Part shown: piece after piece, positions 13,201 through 28,200 of the stretch
How the letters are laid out: every line of letters begins with the position of its first letter
How positions within the stretch are numbered: position 1 is the first letter of the stretch
DNA from: Crotophaga sulcirostris
Taxonomy: Eukaryota > Chordata > Aves > Cuculiformes > Crotophagidae
DNA: 64,000 nucleotides
NCBI GenBank assembly: GCA_013397455.1
Contig: VYZB01000055.1
Location: 1,189,308 to 1,253,307, forward strand
Direction: 5' to 3'
Notes under the pieces: generated by a model
The model's input: the letters and a program-made list of their open reading frames with translations, nothing else
Told to the model about the DNA's origin: nothing
Database searches by the model: none
Position numbers and translations under genes: made by a program

Positions 13201-16200
13201 AGGAAGAGGTTGTTTTTCTCAGGGTCACACAGGAAGTTTACAGCCGAGTTCAACACTTGGACCTAAACCTTCCGAGTCTTCGTTCGGCAGCCGTGTAACA
13301 CAAACTCCCTTCCTCCTGGGCACGTGGATCTGCCTGACCTCCTGAGCACAAGCACAGGGCACGCTTCTCTCCTGATCTCGCAGGCTCTGTGGGGTCCTGG
13401 CTCTGAGCCTGCTGTTTGTTTACAGAGAAGGCTGGTGGTACTCTTCTCCCTGGTGTTCGATCCTTTCCCTGTGCCAAACGCACAGTTTCTTCTTCCTCGG
13501 CTTCGACTCAAAGCCAAACATCTCAGCCCCCTGATCCAGAGTCACAGTGGTCTCTCCACTCTCCTGATGATGATTATGCTGTCTGCTGCTGGGAGGTGAA
13601 ATCATTCCTGTTGGTCTTTACTTCTGTACCAAGCCATGTAAGGGCTTGTTAGAACAGAATTTCCAGGGGCCCTGACCCGTGCCCCTCCTGGGGTCTGAAG
13701 GTGGGGTTTCCTCTGACTGCACTTGAGCTAATAGTCACCAGCAGGAGACCTGGACTTCGCTCTGTTTGGCTTCTTTGTGGACAGAGTGAAGAGGTGATGT
13801 TCCCCCCTGCAGTCAGGCAAGGCTCCCTGTTATCTTTGCCATGGCTGGAATGGAGTTTGAATTTGACTGCAGCTGCAGGCAGTGTTAAAAATCAGCATTA
13901 GCTGCTGCTTGGGTTCAGCTTGGCTCACACCTGCCTGCAGCTTCCCAGCGGTGACCACAGTTTGCACTCCTGTTCCAAAGGAGAGCTGAAATGGGATGGA
14001 TGTGTTCCTTGCCCATGACACTGCTCAGCCCTTGGGGACAGCCGGATATTTCCATTTTTTTACAGCATAAGAGAGAATCCCATGTTTTGGGACAGAGACC
14101 TTGGCTTTTTTGTAGGATGTGCAGCTTGAATGTGCCATGTGGAAATGCCACCAACCTTGCAGAGCAAGGAGTGGGAGTGGTGTGTGTGCCTATGGCAAGC
14201 GTGCTAGGCTATGATCTAGGGAGAGGTTCTTTCACCTGCTGCTTTGTAGCACCTGCATCGTACCGGCCTCGCTGGCTTAGTGAGGTGGGTGAGATACAGC
14301 CTTGACTGCTGCATTCTGAATTTTCTCATTTTGCTTTTCCTGTTGTATTTGGAATAAATGCGGGGAAGAGGTGATCTGAGTAATACTTCACATAGCTGAA
14401 TTGCTCAATGAAGTCAGAGGACTTTCTCAGTATTAATTGGCTCATAATAAAAACTTTCTTTTTACATGTGATGCAGTACTTAAGGGGAACAGAGCAGGTG
14501 ACCAAGGACCACTTCCTTTGCTCTTACCCCCATCCTCCCCAGAGGAACCCTCTGTCTTTCAGTTCCTCCAGCTGGTGCTTGCTGACTCCCTTGCTGCTTG
14601 AGGCCGTCTGAGTTTTAATTAAGGATGTGGGCAAAGTGTTTTGACAACCTCAGAAAGAATCTGCTATTGATAGGCCAAGGATTTAAATATTGTTTTTTTT
14701 CACTTGTATTTCTCATGAGCCAGAATTGAATGTGAATTGCTTGCATAGTTTGTACAGATTCGCCATCTGATGCAGTGAAGGGATTCTCTTTAATAACTGA
14801 TTTGTCATGACCAGAAGTCATTAGCTTTGCTCTTAATAAAGATATTTTTTTCTCCTCCCTCAGGTTCCACTGTCTGGCATCCCGACTGTAAGCAATCCAC
14901 TAAGACCGAAGACAAGCTACGGGTAAGCTGAATTTGTGGCAATGACACCAGATATTTTACACATACTGTAACTGAATGTCGTTTTTAAAAGAGTGACTTT
15001 GTCCATGTTTTTTTTGCATAGCTGTCACAACTCTGGCAGAATAAACAGTGGAGGCACTTCAGAGGTATTGCTCTGATTTTTAGGCTCACCACCTTCCCAT
15101 ACCTGTCTCAGCGCACTGCCTTAAAGATAGTATCATTTACTGACATATACATATGGCAAAATCTGTGAGACACTTCATTTCATATCTCAGTTATTGTGAG
15201 AGAGACTCTTAAGGAGAAAATGTAAACAGGGCAAGTGCTACAATGTATTTTAGTATTTTTGCACGTTTGTGTAATTGGTCTGTATTTATCCCCTGTTCTG
15301 CAAGGTTATTTACAGCATTTAGGCAATACTCGTCTTCCTTTGCCATCCAAATAAAACCCAGCTTAAAGTGACCCTAATGTGAATGCTGAGGAGAGCTGCA
15401 GTTACCCTTGGAGCCACCTCAGCATATCCAGGCAAAATTTCTGAATCAAATCCTTGATGGCAATAATGGTGCACTGATAAATGCAGGAGCCTGGCTTTTT
15501 GCATGCACCAGGCAATTCTAAGCCTATATTTACTAATTTGTCTTCTGGGCAATTCACTCTTTTTGATGTTTCATTTGGTCCTTTGATCATTTTTCTGGGT
15601 ATGAATGTTAGAGACTGTATATGAATAAAATGTTTTTCAGACAAGGAAACTAAGAGATGGGAAGAAACTTTTTCCTGTGAGGGCAGTGAGGCACTGGCAC
15701 AGTTGGCCCAGAGAAGTGGTGGCTGCTCCATGCCTGGAAGAGTTCAAGACCACATTGGATGGGGCTTTGAACAACCTCACCTGGTGGGAGGTGTCCCTGC
15801 CCATGACAGGGGGTTAGAACTGGATGGGCTTTAAGGTCCCTTCCAACCCAAACCTTTCTATGGTTCTAGGTACTGGCATGGAGATACGTAGGATATGGTG
15901 TGGATTGTGCTCTGTGTGTGGCTCATTCACAGGAAGCCACATCCTTTACAATTTCTTTAGGAGCACTGATCTGTAAAACATCCCCTGCAGGCAATTTACT
16001 GTGATTGTAGGTAATGGGTAGATAATTTTTTTTCTGAGCAGAGTTTATGTTTGTGTGGGCTGTACTGGTAATACAGCCGTATAATTGGTCCTAGATGGAC
16101 GTGGGACCACCAAAAATCACTATTGTACCATCCAGCATTTGCACATCCTTCTACCCTGGCTTTCCATAAAAAAAAAATGGAAAATTACGCCAGACTCGAT

Positions 16201-19200
16201 TTTCTTCTGAGAAATGTTATGGCACAGCTATCCAAGGTCACCCTATTCCTGCATGAGAGCTTCTCTGCAGCAGTGTAATAAGTCTTTAAAAGGCACTGAC
16301 AAATGCACTGTACTGGAGCTGGCTGGAGAGATGGAGAGTTTTTTGCTTCAGCTGTACATCACAAACAGTCTCTCCCTACTGTGGTGCAAAGTCAGACACC
16401 TTGTTTTAAAATCAGTTTGAGTTCACTTTGATGCCTTGGGCACACATTTGGTTCTGCTGACTCAAATGAAGGCAGTAGCTAACAGGTAGGTACAGACACA
16501 AATGAAACTGGGGGAACTCTGGGCTATTTGAACATGTCACCACTAAATTATGAACTGTGCTTTGACTTTCAGTTTCTTATGACATACATTTAGATGTGAG
16601 AATCAGAATCTGGTTTGTGAGTTGTCAAATATATCATATAGCCACTTCCAGGGTTAGGCCTAGATTTTCTGGTGGTTCTGCAAAAAGCCAGTGATGTGGC
16701 CTGTGTGCTCTGCTGGGTTTCCTTTCCCTGTAGAGCAAAACAAAACAAAAAGCCCTTTTGTCATTGAGGTTCCTTCAGAAGTTTTCTCTCAGTAACCGAA
16801 GCAAGTTCGGCTTTCTCTCAGTAACTGAATCGTGATAGAAACTAATCAGCATTCTGACTGGTCAAGGGAGTTCATTAAAACAATGGTTGCTTTAGATCTT
16901 TCCCCCACTGGATATTTTGGGAGGATTACAAAGCCAAAACCAGCAGTAAATAAAGCAACCGTATGGATGTGATGAAAATATGCTTTGCTTAGGGGATTTT
17001 TTACAACTGTCTGGCTGTTGGTGATTCTGCAGGGATCAGTAAGTAACACAGATTATAACGCACAGATTATTACCTATCAAGTAGATATTAGTGACTTGAT
17101 TGAAAAAAAAAGGGCTTAACCACTAAGCTGGGGAAACTGCGTTCATTTTCACTCTTTTTTCCCTTTTGTGTTTCATGACAGCATTCCTCATCTGAGCTCT
17201 TTTATCCAAAGAGTCTGGTTCTGCGCAGGCCACGCTCTGCAGAGGTTTGCTGTTGTGTTTTCATAGTGTCCATAATGGTCTTCTTTACTGAGAAGATTCT
17301 TCATTATTGTCATCCGCTGCGCTTGCTACTACTTCTGCCACACAGCTTTCCTGCTATCACTTGTCACCCTGGGCACTGCCGCTGCATTTTGCATCATGTG
17401 GTGCAGTGTTGTTTGTTAATTCTCACGTTTTTTTATTTTGTTTAATGAAACACTTCATTTATTTTTAGATTCAAATGAGTTTTTTTGGGGGGGCTGTATT
17501 ATTGTTCTTCCGGTGTTACTTAAGGTTTTTATTCTAAGACCAAAAAATTGGAGTGCGAATGTGAAGTCAAAGAAAATGGTGAAAAGTATCTGGCTTTAAA
17601 GTGATGGTTAGAAATAGTTTTTCATGAACAATGGCTTATGCATTGTAGAAAAAAAAGACTATCCGTTCAATCGGTTCCTTTTTTTATGTGTATTGACCAA
17701 CTATATATGAATGCTTTAGTATGTTCTGTGTGCTGCCTAATCTGAAGCACATCCACGTCTGAATTTGGAGGTTCTCCCTGTCCTTTTACTTGTGGACTTC
17801 TTGCTTTCAGAATTCCTTGAGTTTGCTTTGCACCTACGAACACCACCCATTTCTATTTCTTCTCCTTCAGAATGAACTGGTATGGACTTAGTACAGGCGA
17901 GTGGTGGGCAGGCAGGCTGAGTCCATTTCCATTGTGTCTGCTCATGCTGCCTTCACAGCTCTAATTGCAGAGGTGATATAGTCATAGCATCAGCCAGGGC
18001 AGGATATTTGTGTTAGGTGAAGTCTGCAGGACAGTACTAAATGGTTGAATCCAATACTGTGATTCAGTGGGAGTTAATGCAAACCCTTTGTCCTGCACAG
18101 TTCAGTCACTTAGCTTAGGATATTGCAATGCATTAAGCACTCTTGAATGCCACTCTGCTAGCTACCAAAACATGTATCAAGAAAATAACAGCTATAAAAG
18201 TTGTATTATCAGTGCTCCTAAGGGGTGCTATGTGTCTGCAGTCCTAGGCTTTATGGAATTGAACACTGGAATCTGAGAACAGCAAACTGCTGGACCGTTT
18301 CACTCATCTTTTAGGCCTGTGTAGTGGCTTTTGGCATTCAGTTTAGCAAGCATGAGTCTGAGTTTCTAGTCTTGAAATCCAGAAGCTGTAGGATTAAAAA
18401 AATAAATCCTATCCAGTGTGTTAGAAAAATATGCAAGACAAAATAGGAGCTGCCCGTGTCAAAATAAAGGTATGTTCTCTTTCTTGCTTTGTAGACTGTG
18501 TAGGATACAAATAGCTTAGGGTCCGATGAATGACCTCTAGCGTAAGTTTGGTCACTAGTAAATTCTGTTTACATTTACATGCTGATACAAAGTTTAACAC
18601 AAGGCAGATTTTGGCGTGAAGTGTTGTTCTGCAGAATAATCACAAAGATACTATCATTGTTCTTGCTGTAAAATGGACTTGAATCTACATGAAAATTGTA
18701 GGGTGAAATCCTCTGAATTATCTGAGAAGTTTTCTGTTGAATTCATAATATTCTGGTCTACCCATTTTATTTTTTTCTGCTTTCCACTTAACTTGATGAA
18801 GGCTACGTTTGGATGAGTAGTCTTGTAAAATATTTTGTAGCAACGTGCCTTCAGTGATTATGTGCTGAAAATTCATTCTCCTCTCTGGCCTGTGTGGTTA
18901 GAAAGGAAAGAAAAATGGGTTGTCACCTAGTAATATTTGTATCTCTGTGTGCTTGAACTAAGCGTGTTCACTAGTTTTCTCTTGATGCCCACAGAGTGTA
19001 GATTTTTATGGAAGAGGAATAATGAATGCATGCATTTCAAAGAAACACTCTTGTAAGGAGAAGGGCACAGCTAAACTAGCAGACAGGCACAATAGAAACT
19101 GTAACACTGAAGTGCTTTATTGGTCTTGTATGGGACCACTGGAAGTTACTGAAATCCATAGGAAGCCGAAGTTTAGGGAATCCAAGTCCTAAAAAACTAT

Positions 19201-22200
19201 AAAACCTTGCAGGTGATGAAGCAGGTAGTCAGAGCAGCAAGTGTTGTACTGAGAAAGGTAAATGTTGTGCCTGCCTAGTAGAATAAATCACGTCCTAATC
19301 TTCTATTAGTTTATTTATAAATAATGCTTCACTTAAAGTAGCTTCTGAGTTTTTGAGAATTAGCTTAAGCTATAATGTTAAATGTTATTAAGTGAAAACA
19401 TATTCATTCTTCTGCAGCTATTATCACCGCCTTGCATAATGAACTCTATCAAAAAATTAAGGCAGGTACTGTAAGAGATGCTGACGATGCCTTTGTTAAA
19501 CAACAGTGCATCCGTTTGGCCAGATGTTCTTGGGATCAGTTTTGATCTGGTTGCCTGCACTTGTAGGTTTTTATAGAGCATGATTCTGAACATCTGTACT
19601 TGAGAAAGCCAGAGCCACCGCATCGTAACAGCATCTGGATGATGTGAATGGCTCTAGCGTGGATTTTTTTTTAAAGAAGTTATTTATTTAGACGATATGC
19701 TGTGCATGATGACGTGACAAACAGAGGTAAATGCATATGAATAGCTTAAGCTTTGCAATTAATATTAAAATAACAAGTTAATCAGTTTGGGGCATATGCA
19801 TGGGTGATACGATAATTAAGCCTTGAAATTCACAGTGAATCTAATAGAATAAGCATGACTGTTGGTTTTACTTCTGCCAGTCTGCAAATAAAATTGGTGA
19901 AGCACTTTTGCATTGAAGACAAATGCATGGATTGAAGAACAAAAACATAAAAATAAGAAGTCTGTGATAAAGTGGGTAATACAAGTCTTGCAGTTACATT
20001 AGATGCTTTGTGATCTGGTTCTTTCCTTTGGCTTCTTTAATGACATGCATGAATTTCTATTGACTGAATTTCTATTCATAGACTTCCTCTATCTGGTACA
20101 GACTTCCCATATTGATATATTAACTAATGCTAAATCCATTTGAGTGGAAGAGGAAAGAAAAAAAAGAGGTGACTCTTCTACTGTCAGGAAATGTGGAGAA
20201 AGGCCGTGCACCACAAGAGAAGAAGAGAAGATTAGTTGTAATTCTTCAGAGAAATTTGCTGTAAATTTCTCTGCACAGAGGTGGCATTATGAAAAGCTCT
20301 ATTTGAATCCTAGAAGAACAATAATATGAAATATGTTCTAGATCTGTTTGTAGAAGTAGTGAGGCAGCTTAACTTACTTGCTTTGCTGCTAGGAGTGTAG
20401 AACATATGTCACAGGACAATTGTGATGGAAGGAAATACTTCTAGATTAATGTGTTTGTATTAAGAGTGTTTCCTCTAATTTCTTTACTTCTCTTCTTCCA
20501 ATAATGTGTGCAAGAGATGCTCACATGATATCTCCACTGAAGGTTAAAGGTTAAATCAGGGATATCCACTATTCCTGTTTCACCTGTTCTCTCCTAAGGT
20601 GGAATTTACACCCTGTTGCAATTACATCAGTAGAGAATGTGACTTTCAGTGTGTCTCTTGCCACCTGCTTGAGATATAAAGTTACAACAGGTACATGGGG
20701 TACACCGGGTCAGGGATTCTCAACTGCTAATGGAGATGTGATGTACAATCTAATAAAAGCATTACCCTGTCAGGAGCTGGTACGGGTTTCTTAGGAGAGG
20801 AGCCAACCACAGCAACCAGAAGTATGCCAGAGGAGCAGCTTCTATCAAGGAACCTTTAGTGTATGTTTGTTAAGGCAAGCAGCACATATGTTTTAAATGC
20901 AACACAATTGTCTTTAGGGAAAAGTGCAAATCTGTGAAGGATTCCAGACCATATGGGGAGCAGCAGAGTTAGGAAGTAGACATCTGCAATAAAAACAGCC
21001 TGCATAATTCAAAGCAAGAAACAGGGCAAAGTGAGGCAGGAGGGTTGAGGGCAGATGTAGAAGTCCTCCTCTTTATGCACTGTCTTCAGGGATATGTTGT
21101 AAACTTCAGCAAGATACTGGGAGTGAGTAGAGGGGCCATAGAGTTCCCGGTCTGCTTGGGTGAAGCTCCTCAGGAGAGGAACAGCGTGTTCTCAGGCAGT
21201 GGCTGGCAGGGTGGCATCCTGCCCAGGCAGTGTGGAGCTTTGCAATAGATGGGAGATAAAACTGGTGTGCACGGGAAGAACTACAGGAGAAGGAAAACTG
21301 GTGTCATATCTGGCTCATGGCTGTGTTAATGGGATGGTAGTGAGGAACTTGGAGCAGAAGCACAGCTGGGAGATGAAGAACAAGTGCTACAGCTTGCCAG
21401 TGCATCTGACAACTGCCCCTGTACTCCAGGGTTAAGAGCACCTAAGGAAGCTGTTAGCAGGATGTGGCTGAAGCTGTCTTCTTAGGGTGATAAGTACAAG
21501 TGAATTTTCCTTTGCTGAAAAGGTTTTTAGCAGTGATGCTAAGAGATGAGACTGAGGAGATGGACTGAGGGCTGAGAATTTCTTGTTTTCTGAGATGATA
21601 ATAAAAGACCCAGAGTGAAGAGCAATCCAGAGGGTTTCTCAGGTGGGAAGAAGCCGAAACTGCCAGTAACACTTGTTTTCCTACAACGGGGAGAATTGAG
21701 CAGACAAAACTATTAAAGCACATCTGCCGAAAGCCAAGGGTATCAGAGACACCCCTAACAGTACCTCAACTACTTAATACTGTTCCCTGTGTTGTAATGA
21801 AAACAATTGTTTTCCATAGCAACTGCAGCAACATGTTACGTGTGCCTACGCTCAGACGGTGGAGTCAAATGTAAGAATGGAAGGGGGAATAAAGTGTTTC
21901 TCAACCACAGCCAGATTCTCCGGCTTAATTCTTGTAACACATCCATGAGACAAGTGGTTGTTGTGGGTTATTTTGCTTTCATTTTATCATGGGAAGAGCT
22001 TAAGGACAGCTGAGAAATGCCTGCTCCCTTTTGGGATGAAGGAAGTTGCAGCTACAGAGAGAAAAGGAAAGAAACACATGAAGGTCCAGCTGAGCAAGTG
22101 TTCTCAGACATGCGTTGGAGAGGCTTTGTGACTGTGTCAGTCCACGGCCACATCTGCTCTCTGTTTGATCTGAATCTTCATGTTTTTTTGGTGGAACATC

Positions 22201-25200
22201 TTTGAAGCCTTTTATTCCTCTGACCCTCCCTGAATGTGGTGATTTCATCTCCACAAATGAAGTCAGAAAAAGCCTGATGTATGATCCACGACCAGGCTTC
22301 ATCATTTTTTATACAGCTGGTTCCAATAGCTTTTCTGGCTATGAAATAAAAGGTAGAAAGGCTCTGAGGTCTGTTGAAGGATGCTTTCAGGAAATGTATG
22401 CTGAGAGGTAAGAAAGGTTCAGTAGCCTTGCTGTGTTCGCTTCAGATATTTCCTAAGAAAAATCAGCAAGCCGGGCTATAAAGCCTTGTTTCTCTTCAAT
22501 TTGTGCCTGAAGGTGCCTTAGTTCAATGTCACAAGTCGACGAGGTAAGGACTATTTACTGATACTTCGTTTTGAGTGACTTTGAAGTGTCCCCCTGCACT
22601 GGTGTCATCAGAGGCATGGGCTGATGCATTGCTTTGTGATGGGATTTTGTTCTTTGCTCTGTCAATTAGGGTGCAGAAATTGTTCCTGGTTTCGCAGGTG
22701 GAAGTGGGATACCATTGACTGCCTTCATATGTCTGCTGCAAGGCAGGTTTAGGTGTAACTGCCAAAATAGCCTGAGTGACTTTTGATTGAGTAGATGGTT
22801 TTCAGTTTTATGCTGTTGTCTCTGTAGCGAGTTATTTTGTCTCTTCTCACAAAACTTCCCCCAGGGAATTAGTGAGTTAGTGTCTGTTAAGTACTTATAC
22901 AGTGTTACAGCACTCGCTCTGTAGGAGTGCGACTGTTGTCATGAACTTCAGTTTGCAGGACATAGTCATTAAAGATCAAGACTTTTGCAGTATGGGGAAT
23001 TGTGAAGTTGCAGCCATCAGCTTAGCTTACATGTTGTGTCTAGGTAGTGCTGCAGATGTAGGGAACAGCTTAAAGCCAAGGATTTCTGGTCCTTCTACTT
23101 AGAAGGGCTGTATTCATCATGGAAATCCAGTGAATGAACAACTGGAAAGTGATAATGTGTATACTGTGCTCCTCTCAACAGTTTTTTCTGCTGAACTGCT
23201 GAAACCTGTAGCTATTTGTGAACTAACTTTTTGATAAAACAGCCACTAGGACTATCCTGGATTGTACTTTGTATGGCTCCTTGCAGTGTTTCTGGCAGGT
23301 GTTGTTTGATTTTGTTCATTATTGTTGTCAGTCTGTTATATTGTATGATGTAGAAAACCTCCCTCCCCTCTCACAGCACTCCTACCCCTACCAAAAATAA
23401 AAAAAAGCCCACCTCCTTCACAAGATTGTGAAGTTGGCCAGAATGCTTGTATTTGTGTTGACATTTTTTCCTAAATTCAGTTAATTTCAAGATGTATGCA
23501 GATTTCTTCACTTAAAACCAAAATTAACAATGTCAGTGGCTTCAGGTTGCTCTGATAAGTTACTTTTTGTTTTTCAGCCTACAAGAACATCATCAGAAAG
23601 CATTTATTCCAGACCAGGTTCCAGTATACCTGGCTCTCCAGGCCACACTATCTATGTAAGTGTTGCTTCTGACAAAAACTACCTTATTATTTAATTTCTT
23701 AACTATTTCAAACCTTACTTTTCTATCAGAAAATGTTTTGTATTGTTTCTAATTTATGGCATTGCTTGTGAACCGCCATGACCAGTGGTTGTTAGGACAG
23801 CTTGGGAAGGCAAATGCACTTTAATCTCACAATACTTGGTGCTTGTACTCGGGAAGAACGGACTTGAGTGTGAGTAGAAACACATCAGCCTTATTTCCTT
23901 GTGCAGCCTACTGTGAACAAATAAAATCTCTAGTAGAAGAGTGGAAAGCCAATTTGAATGTTCTCTTTCAGTTTTAATTATCGAATATATTTCTGTGAGG
24001 TAGATAAAAACATGTGATTTTTTTTTTGTAAAGTCTGCTTATAAGTAAGGAGAGATGTTAGCCATCTAAACTATATGTAAGGCCTCTTTCTAGCTTCTTC
24101 TAATGGATGCAGCTGTCTTTGGAACTGATTTCCTACTCCCATTTTTTAACTAGTCAAGAGCTCTTTGCTGTTTTAGTGGGGAAAAATGGCCAATGTCAGT
24201 GCTGTGCAGTTAATAAGCAACATATGCCTCAGTCAGAAGCTTGGGTATAGGCTGAGTGATGACTGCGATGTAATAATATCAATCAGGAGTTTGGATACCC
24301 CATCCTGACAAATAGTCCTGCTTTTTCCTTTTATTTCCTTGTAAGAAGTTGTATTTCCTCTCGTGTGTACATTTATAAGTTGAATTTCTGTCTGTGGTCT
24401 TGTGCATGGAATCCTCTCGTAATCTCTGTAATCTGCAATCTAAATGGATGTTATCACACGTTTTGCATATTGGGAAAACAAGAGCAGAAAGGTGAAAATA
24501 CTTGCCTGAGGCCACAAAATGAGTCACTTGCCAAGCTGAAGCTTCCAGCTCACTACTCAGGATAAGGAACTTTTGTGTGAGCTCTATACATGCCATGTTC
24601 TTTCTTTCCTAAACTGAGGAAACACTGTGTGCTTTTCCAGAGGAGGCCTGCTGGAGAAGAACAAGAAGCAATCCCTTCGTATGTAGAGGGCCAAAAAAGG
24701 GGTTTCCATAGCAACAGTGTGACAACAAATACACAGAAATCATAAGTTGTGTAAAGCAGAAATTACTAGTGCATTTGTGTAAGTTAATTTATCTTCTGTG
24801 TTTGACCTTCAGGCAAAAGTAGACAATGAAATCCTTGATTACAAGGATTTAGCAGCCATTCCCAAAGTCAAGGCCATTTATGACATTGAACGTCCAGACC
24901 TAATTACTTATGAGCCATTCTACACTTCCGCCTACGAGGACAGACAGGAGAGACAGAGTCTTGGAGAGGTAATGAACCAACAAGCGACTCATTCTGCTCT
25001 AAGCTTTATTCAAAGCCTGCTTCGCTTCTATCCTCTTTTGAAACAGCTTCCAATTGACACTCCTGGTTGTTGCTGCTGCTGTTCACAGTGCTTTTTGTCT
25101 GTTTGATCTGGGTTTAATGGGAACAAGCATGATGATGCCTCATGTGCGAAACGGCACAATTAAACACACAATTAAACACCTACATTAACACCGACCGACC

Positions 25201-28200
25201 GCTGGCAGAGGAGTGGTGGGGGGAGGCTTGGAGGCTGTTTGTGCTTTTTTGATATCTCACATGGATATCCTAGTCTTTGAGTATAGCAAAGCCTAGAAAG
25301 TGAGGCAAAAGCCAACTTGGTGTTGTCTGTGGAGCACTGATATTCACAACAGAATACGAGGAGTACCGTGTTCCATGGCAGTAAAAGGATTAGGAGCAGC
25401 AGGGTGCTTTCACTCATATTGGGGTGAAGTATTATTTCCAAACCACTTTGCCTGACATGCTGCTTGAAGTCTGATCTAGGTCAGGATAAAGTGCTCTTCC
25501 ACCTGGGAAAGCAGGTTAGCTGTGTTATGGAAATAGCTGCCTCACTTTTTAAACTGCTGACATTCTGTAAGGATTCCTGTATAGAAAAAAAAAGAAAGCT
25601 ATCTAATCTTTTAAATTTGTATTTTAAAATATGTTCCAGTTCGCAGGGTCCCTTAATTTCCTCAGACGAACTTCCATAGCTGCAGTTACTGTTTACACGG
25701 TTCCAGTGCTCATCATGAAGCAGGTTTTGTCATGTAATACCATCTGGCTGTAATTCAGGCTCCTGGATGGACATGAAAGTGGATTTACTTCCTTGCTATC
25801 TCTGACTTTGCTGACTGTAATTGAATTGAGTACAAAGATGAGCTGAGGAAGAAGGAAGTAAATCATTCAGGCACCAGTGGCCTAAGATGGCCAGATCAGC
25901 AGCTGATAATTTGCTCTGATTAACAGCACAGAATATTACAGAGTTTCCCCCCTCAAATTTATGTTGGTAGTGAATCCAGCTGACACCTGGTTCAAACCCA
26001 CAGTGAGATGCATTGGAGACCATTTCTAACGGGCCTGAGCCATTCCACAAAACCCTCTACAAACACAAGCCTCTTGTTAGTTGTAGGGGAGGAGATAATT
26101 TCACCTAGAGAAGGTGAACTATTTCTGAATCCTCAAGGAAGATTCTCACTGACAAAGCTGTCTGCTGTTGTGCTTGTTCTGGAGATAAGCAAAAGCCTTT
26201 GGGGTTTTCTTACCCAGTATGTTCACCAGCATTAAATGTGATTAATTTCTGGTGACTACAGAAATTTATTCTGGAAACAGAAGGGCTCTCACCTTCTTTC
26301 CAGAAGATCTGGGTTTTCCACCCAATGCTACCGCTGACTTCTGTCACCTTGGGCAAGTTACCTCACCTCTTTGTACCTGTTTCTCCTCCCTTCCCTTGCC
26401 CTGATGAGAGCACAAGCCCATCGGGGTGGAGTGATTTCTTACTTTGTGTTTGTGTTGTGGTATTCAAGTGACAACTATCTTGGTACATAATATGTCAGTG
26501 CCATTGTTTTTAAAAAGCAAAGGAGGTGACATGTTTAGTCATGGCAGGGATTTGAAGGCTTTGAGTGATTTAATCTGCATTCTCTTTACAAAGTCTGTGT
26601 GTGATGATGTTAAATAAAAGGGGAGCTTGGGTTTAAGCTTGTGCACTAGAAACGCTCTTCATCCTGATTTAAAAAAAAAAAAAAAAAAAAAACAAACCAA
26701 AAAAAACCAAGAAAACAAAACGAAATAAAGTGTCTCCAAACCTAGCTAAGAAAGATTTCTTGATATACAAAGGAGATGTGCAAGAGCCACCAAAGGTGAA
26801 TCGAGTAGTGGAGACCTTAATTATAGGGAACAGACCACAAGAAAATTACATCCTTTAGCCATAGAAAGTGAGAAAACATAGTATCAGACTTTCCTCTTTA
26901 TAAAAGTTTCTCTCTCGTGGTCCCTCTTGTTCAGTTAAATCCTAATCATGTTTTTCTGAACGTCTATGATGAAAAATGTTTTCAGGTAGCACCATCTAGT
27001 GGAATCAGGCGTTTCAGTTGCAGACGTGCCAGCAAGTAGCAGGGAAGTGAAAAGGAGCTCCTGAAGAGGTGGTTCATGATCTAATGTAAGAGATGAAGTG
27101 ATACGAAATGAGATCAGTAAATAAATTTTCTGCTACTGAGGTTGACCCCAAATATGATAATGTTTCCAGAAACTGTTAGTTATTCAGGTTCTTCATGCCC
27201 TATAATTTCTGCTCTGCTAGCAGCAATCTGATTAGCATTGAAATTGTCTTTCTCAGCTCTGACTTTTGCTGAATAAATAGCGACAGTAGCAGCATTTTAC
27301 CTGCAAGTCCTTTGTTTCTCATGCTCTGTTGAAAGCATTCATCAACTTTCATCAAACAAGATATCATAAAATGGGAAAAGTATTTTTTCTGATGTGATAG
27401 ATGCTTCAGAATAGAGCAGGCATCCCACCTTGTAGTTCAATAAGAAGACAATTAAAATTAGATCAGTGTGAGATGCTGGAACTACTGTTAGAAAATGACA
27501 CCTGTGAAAGTTTGCAGAATTTTTCCATGGCACAAAATGCCCTGTACAACTTCAGGTGTTAGAGCAGTCCCTTAGATCTCAAAGTCATAGAGCATTGAGC
27601 CTGTTGCAGTGAGTAGAAATTTTACTGTAAATTGGGTCAGAACAAGCTCTCTACCCAGATTTTTTTTAATTTGAAGTCATCATTCTGTATTTCCACTGGC
27701 TTACTATTTCAGAACTGAGCTGTTTCTTCCCAGTTGACCACAGTGTATTTCATACTGACTAGTGTAGACTTCTGTGATAGATCAGATTTTAAAAGACCTC
27801 ATAAACCCTGAAGACCCAAGCATTCCTTGTCAGCCCCAAAGTTTGAGATAGGGCAAAAGGTCTGCATGATGAAGTCAGTTGGCTGCAGAATGCATTTCTA
27901 TTTTCCAAAAAACAATGAGATGATGTCAGGTAGTGATGGAGTGAAAATACAAAAAAGGTCCGTCATGGATTTGACACATTACTTTCTGGAATGCCTTCTT
28001 GGTCTGAGTTTCCTGTGCCTACCTTTTACACTAGTCATTACCTTAGCATCTAAGCAACCACAGCAGATTATGGAAATGTATTTATTTACAGTAACACATA
28101 AATTACTAGGAGGAAAATGTGGGAATGCACGTCACGACACATGCTTTTTTTCATTCGTATTGCAAGTTTTAGATTAGCTGTCAGGGTTTTATTTTTGTAG

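Larger units (their letters stand above)
10227..14863 (+). other. ABLIM1: ABLIM1 intron
   Basis: 4.6 kb with gtaagg donor and tccctcag acceptor. It contains the 145-bp inverted repeat pair and a MIR-like remnant at 13178. The stretch at 13260-13610 is GC-richer with open frames on both strands, but no splice or family evidence supports coding. Confidence 0.85.
14923..23577 (+). other. ABLIM1: ABLIM1 intron (contains candidate cassette exon)
   Basis: 8.7 kb. It contains a CR1 at 15659, the candidate exon 17182-17244 and a much weaker candidate at 21820-21870. The stretch 20940-21680 is purine-rich on the plus strand with no recognised element. The rest shows nothing identifiable. Confidence 0.85.

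Noticed and set aside
13263..13652. Overlapping open frames on both strands in a GC-richer stretch
   Set aside because: No recognisable motif or splice pair in phase with neighbours; part is a MIR-like remnant.
20940..21680. Purine-rich block resembling an LTR
   Set aside because: No terminal TG...CA pair, no duplicated flank and no primer site could be seen, so it is left unassigned.
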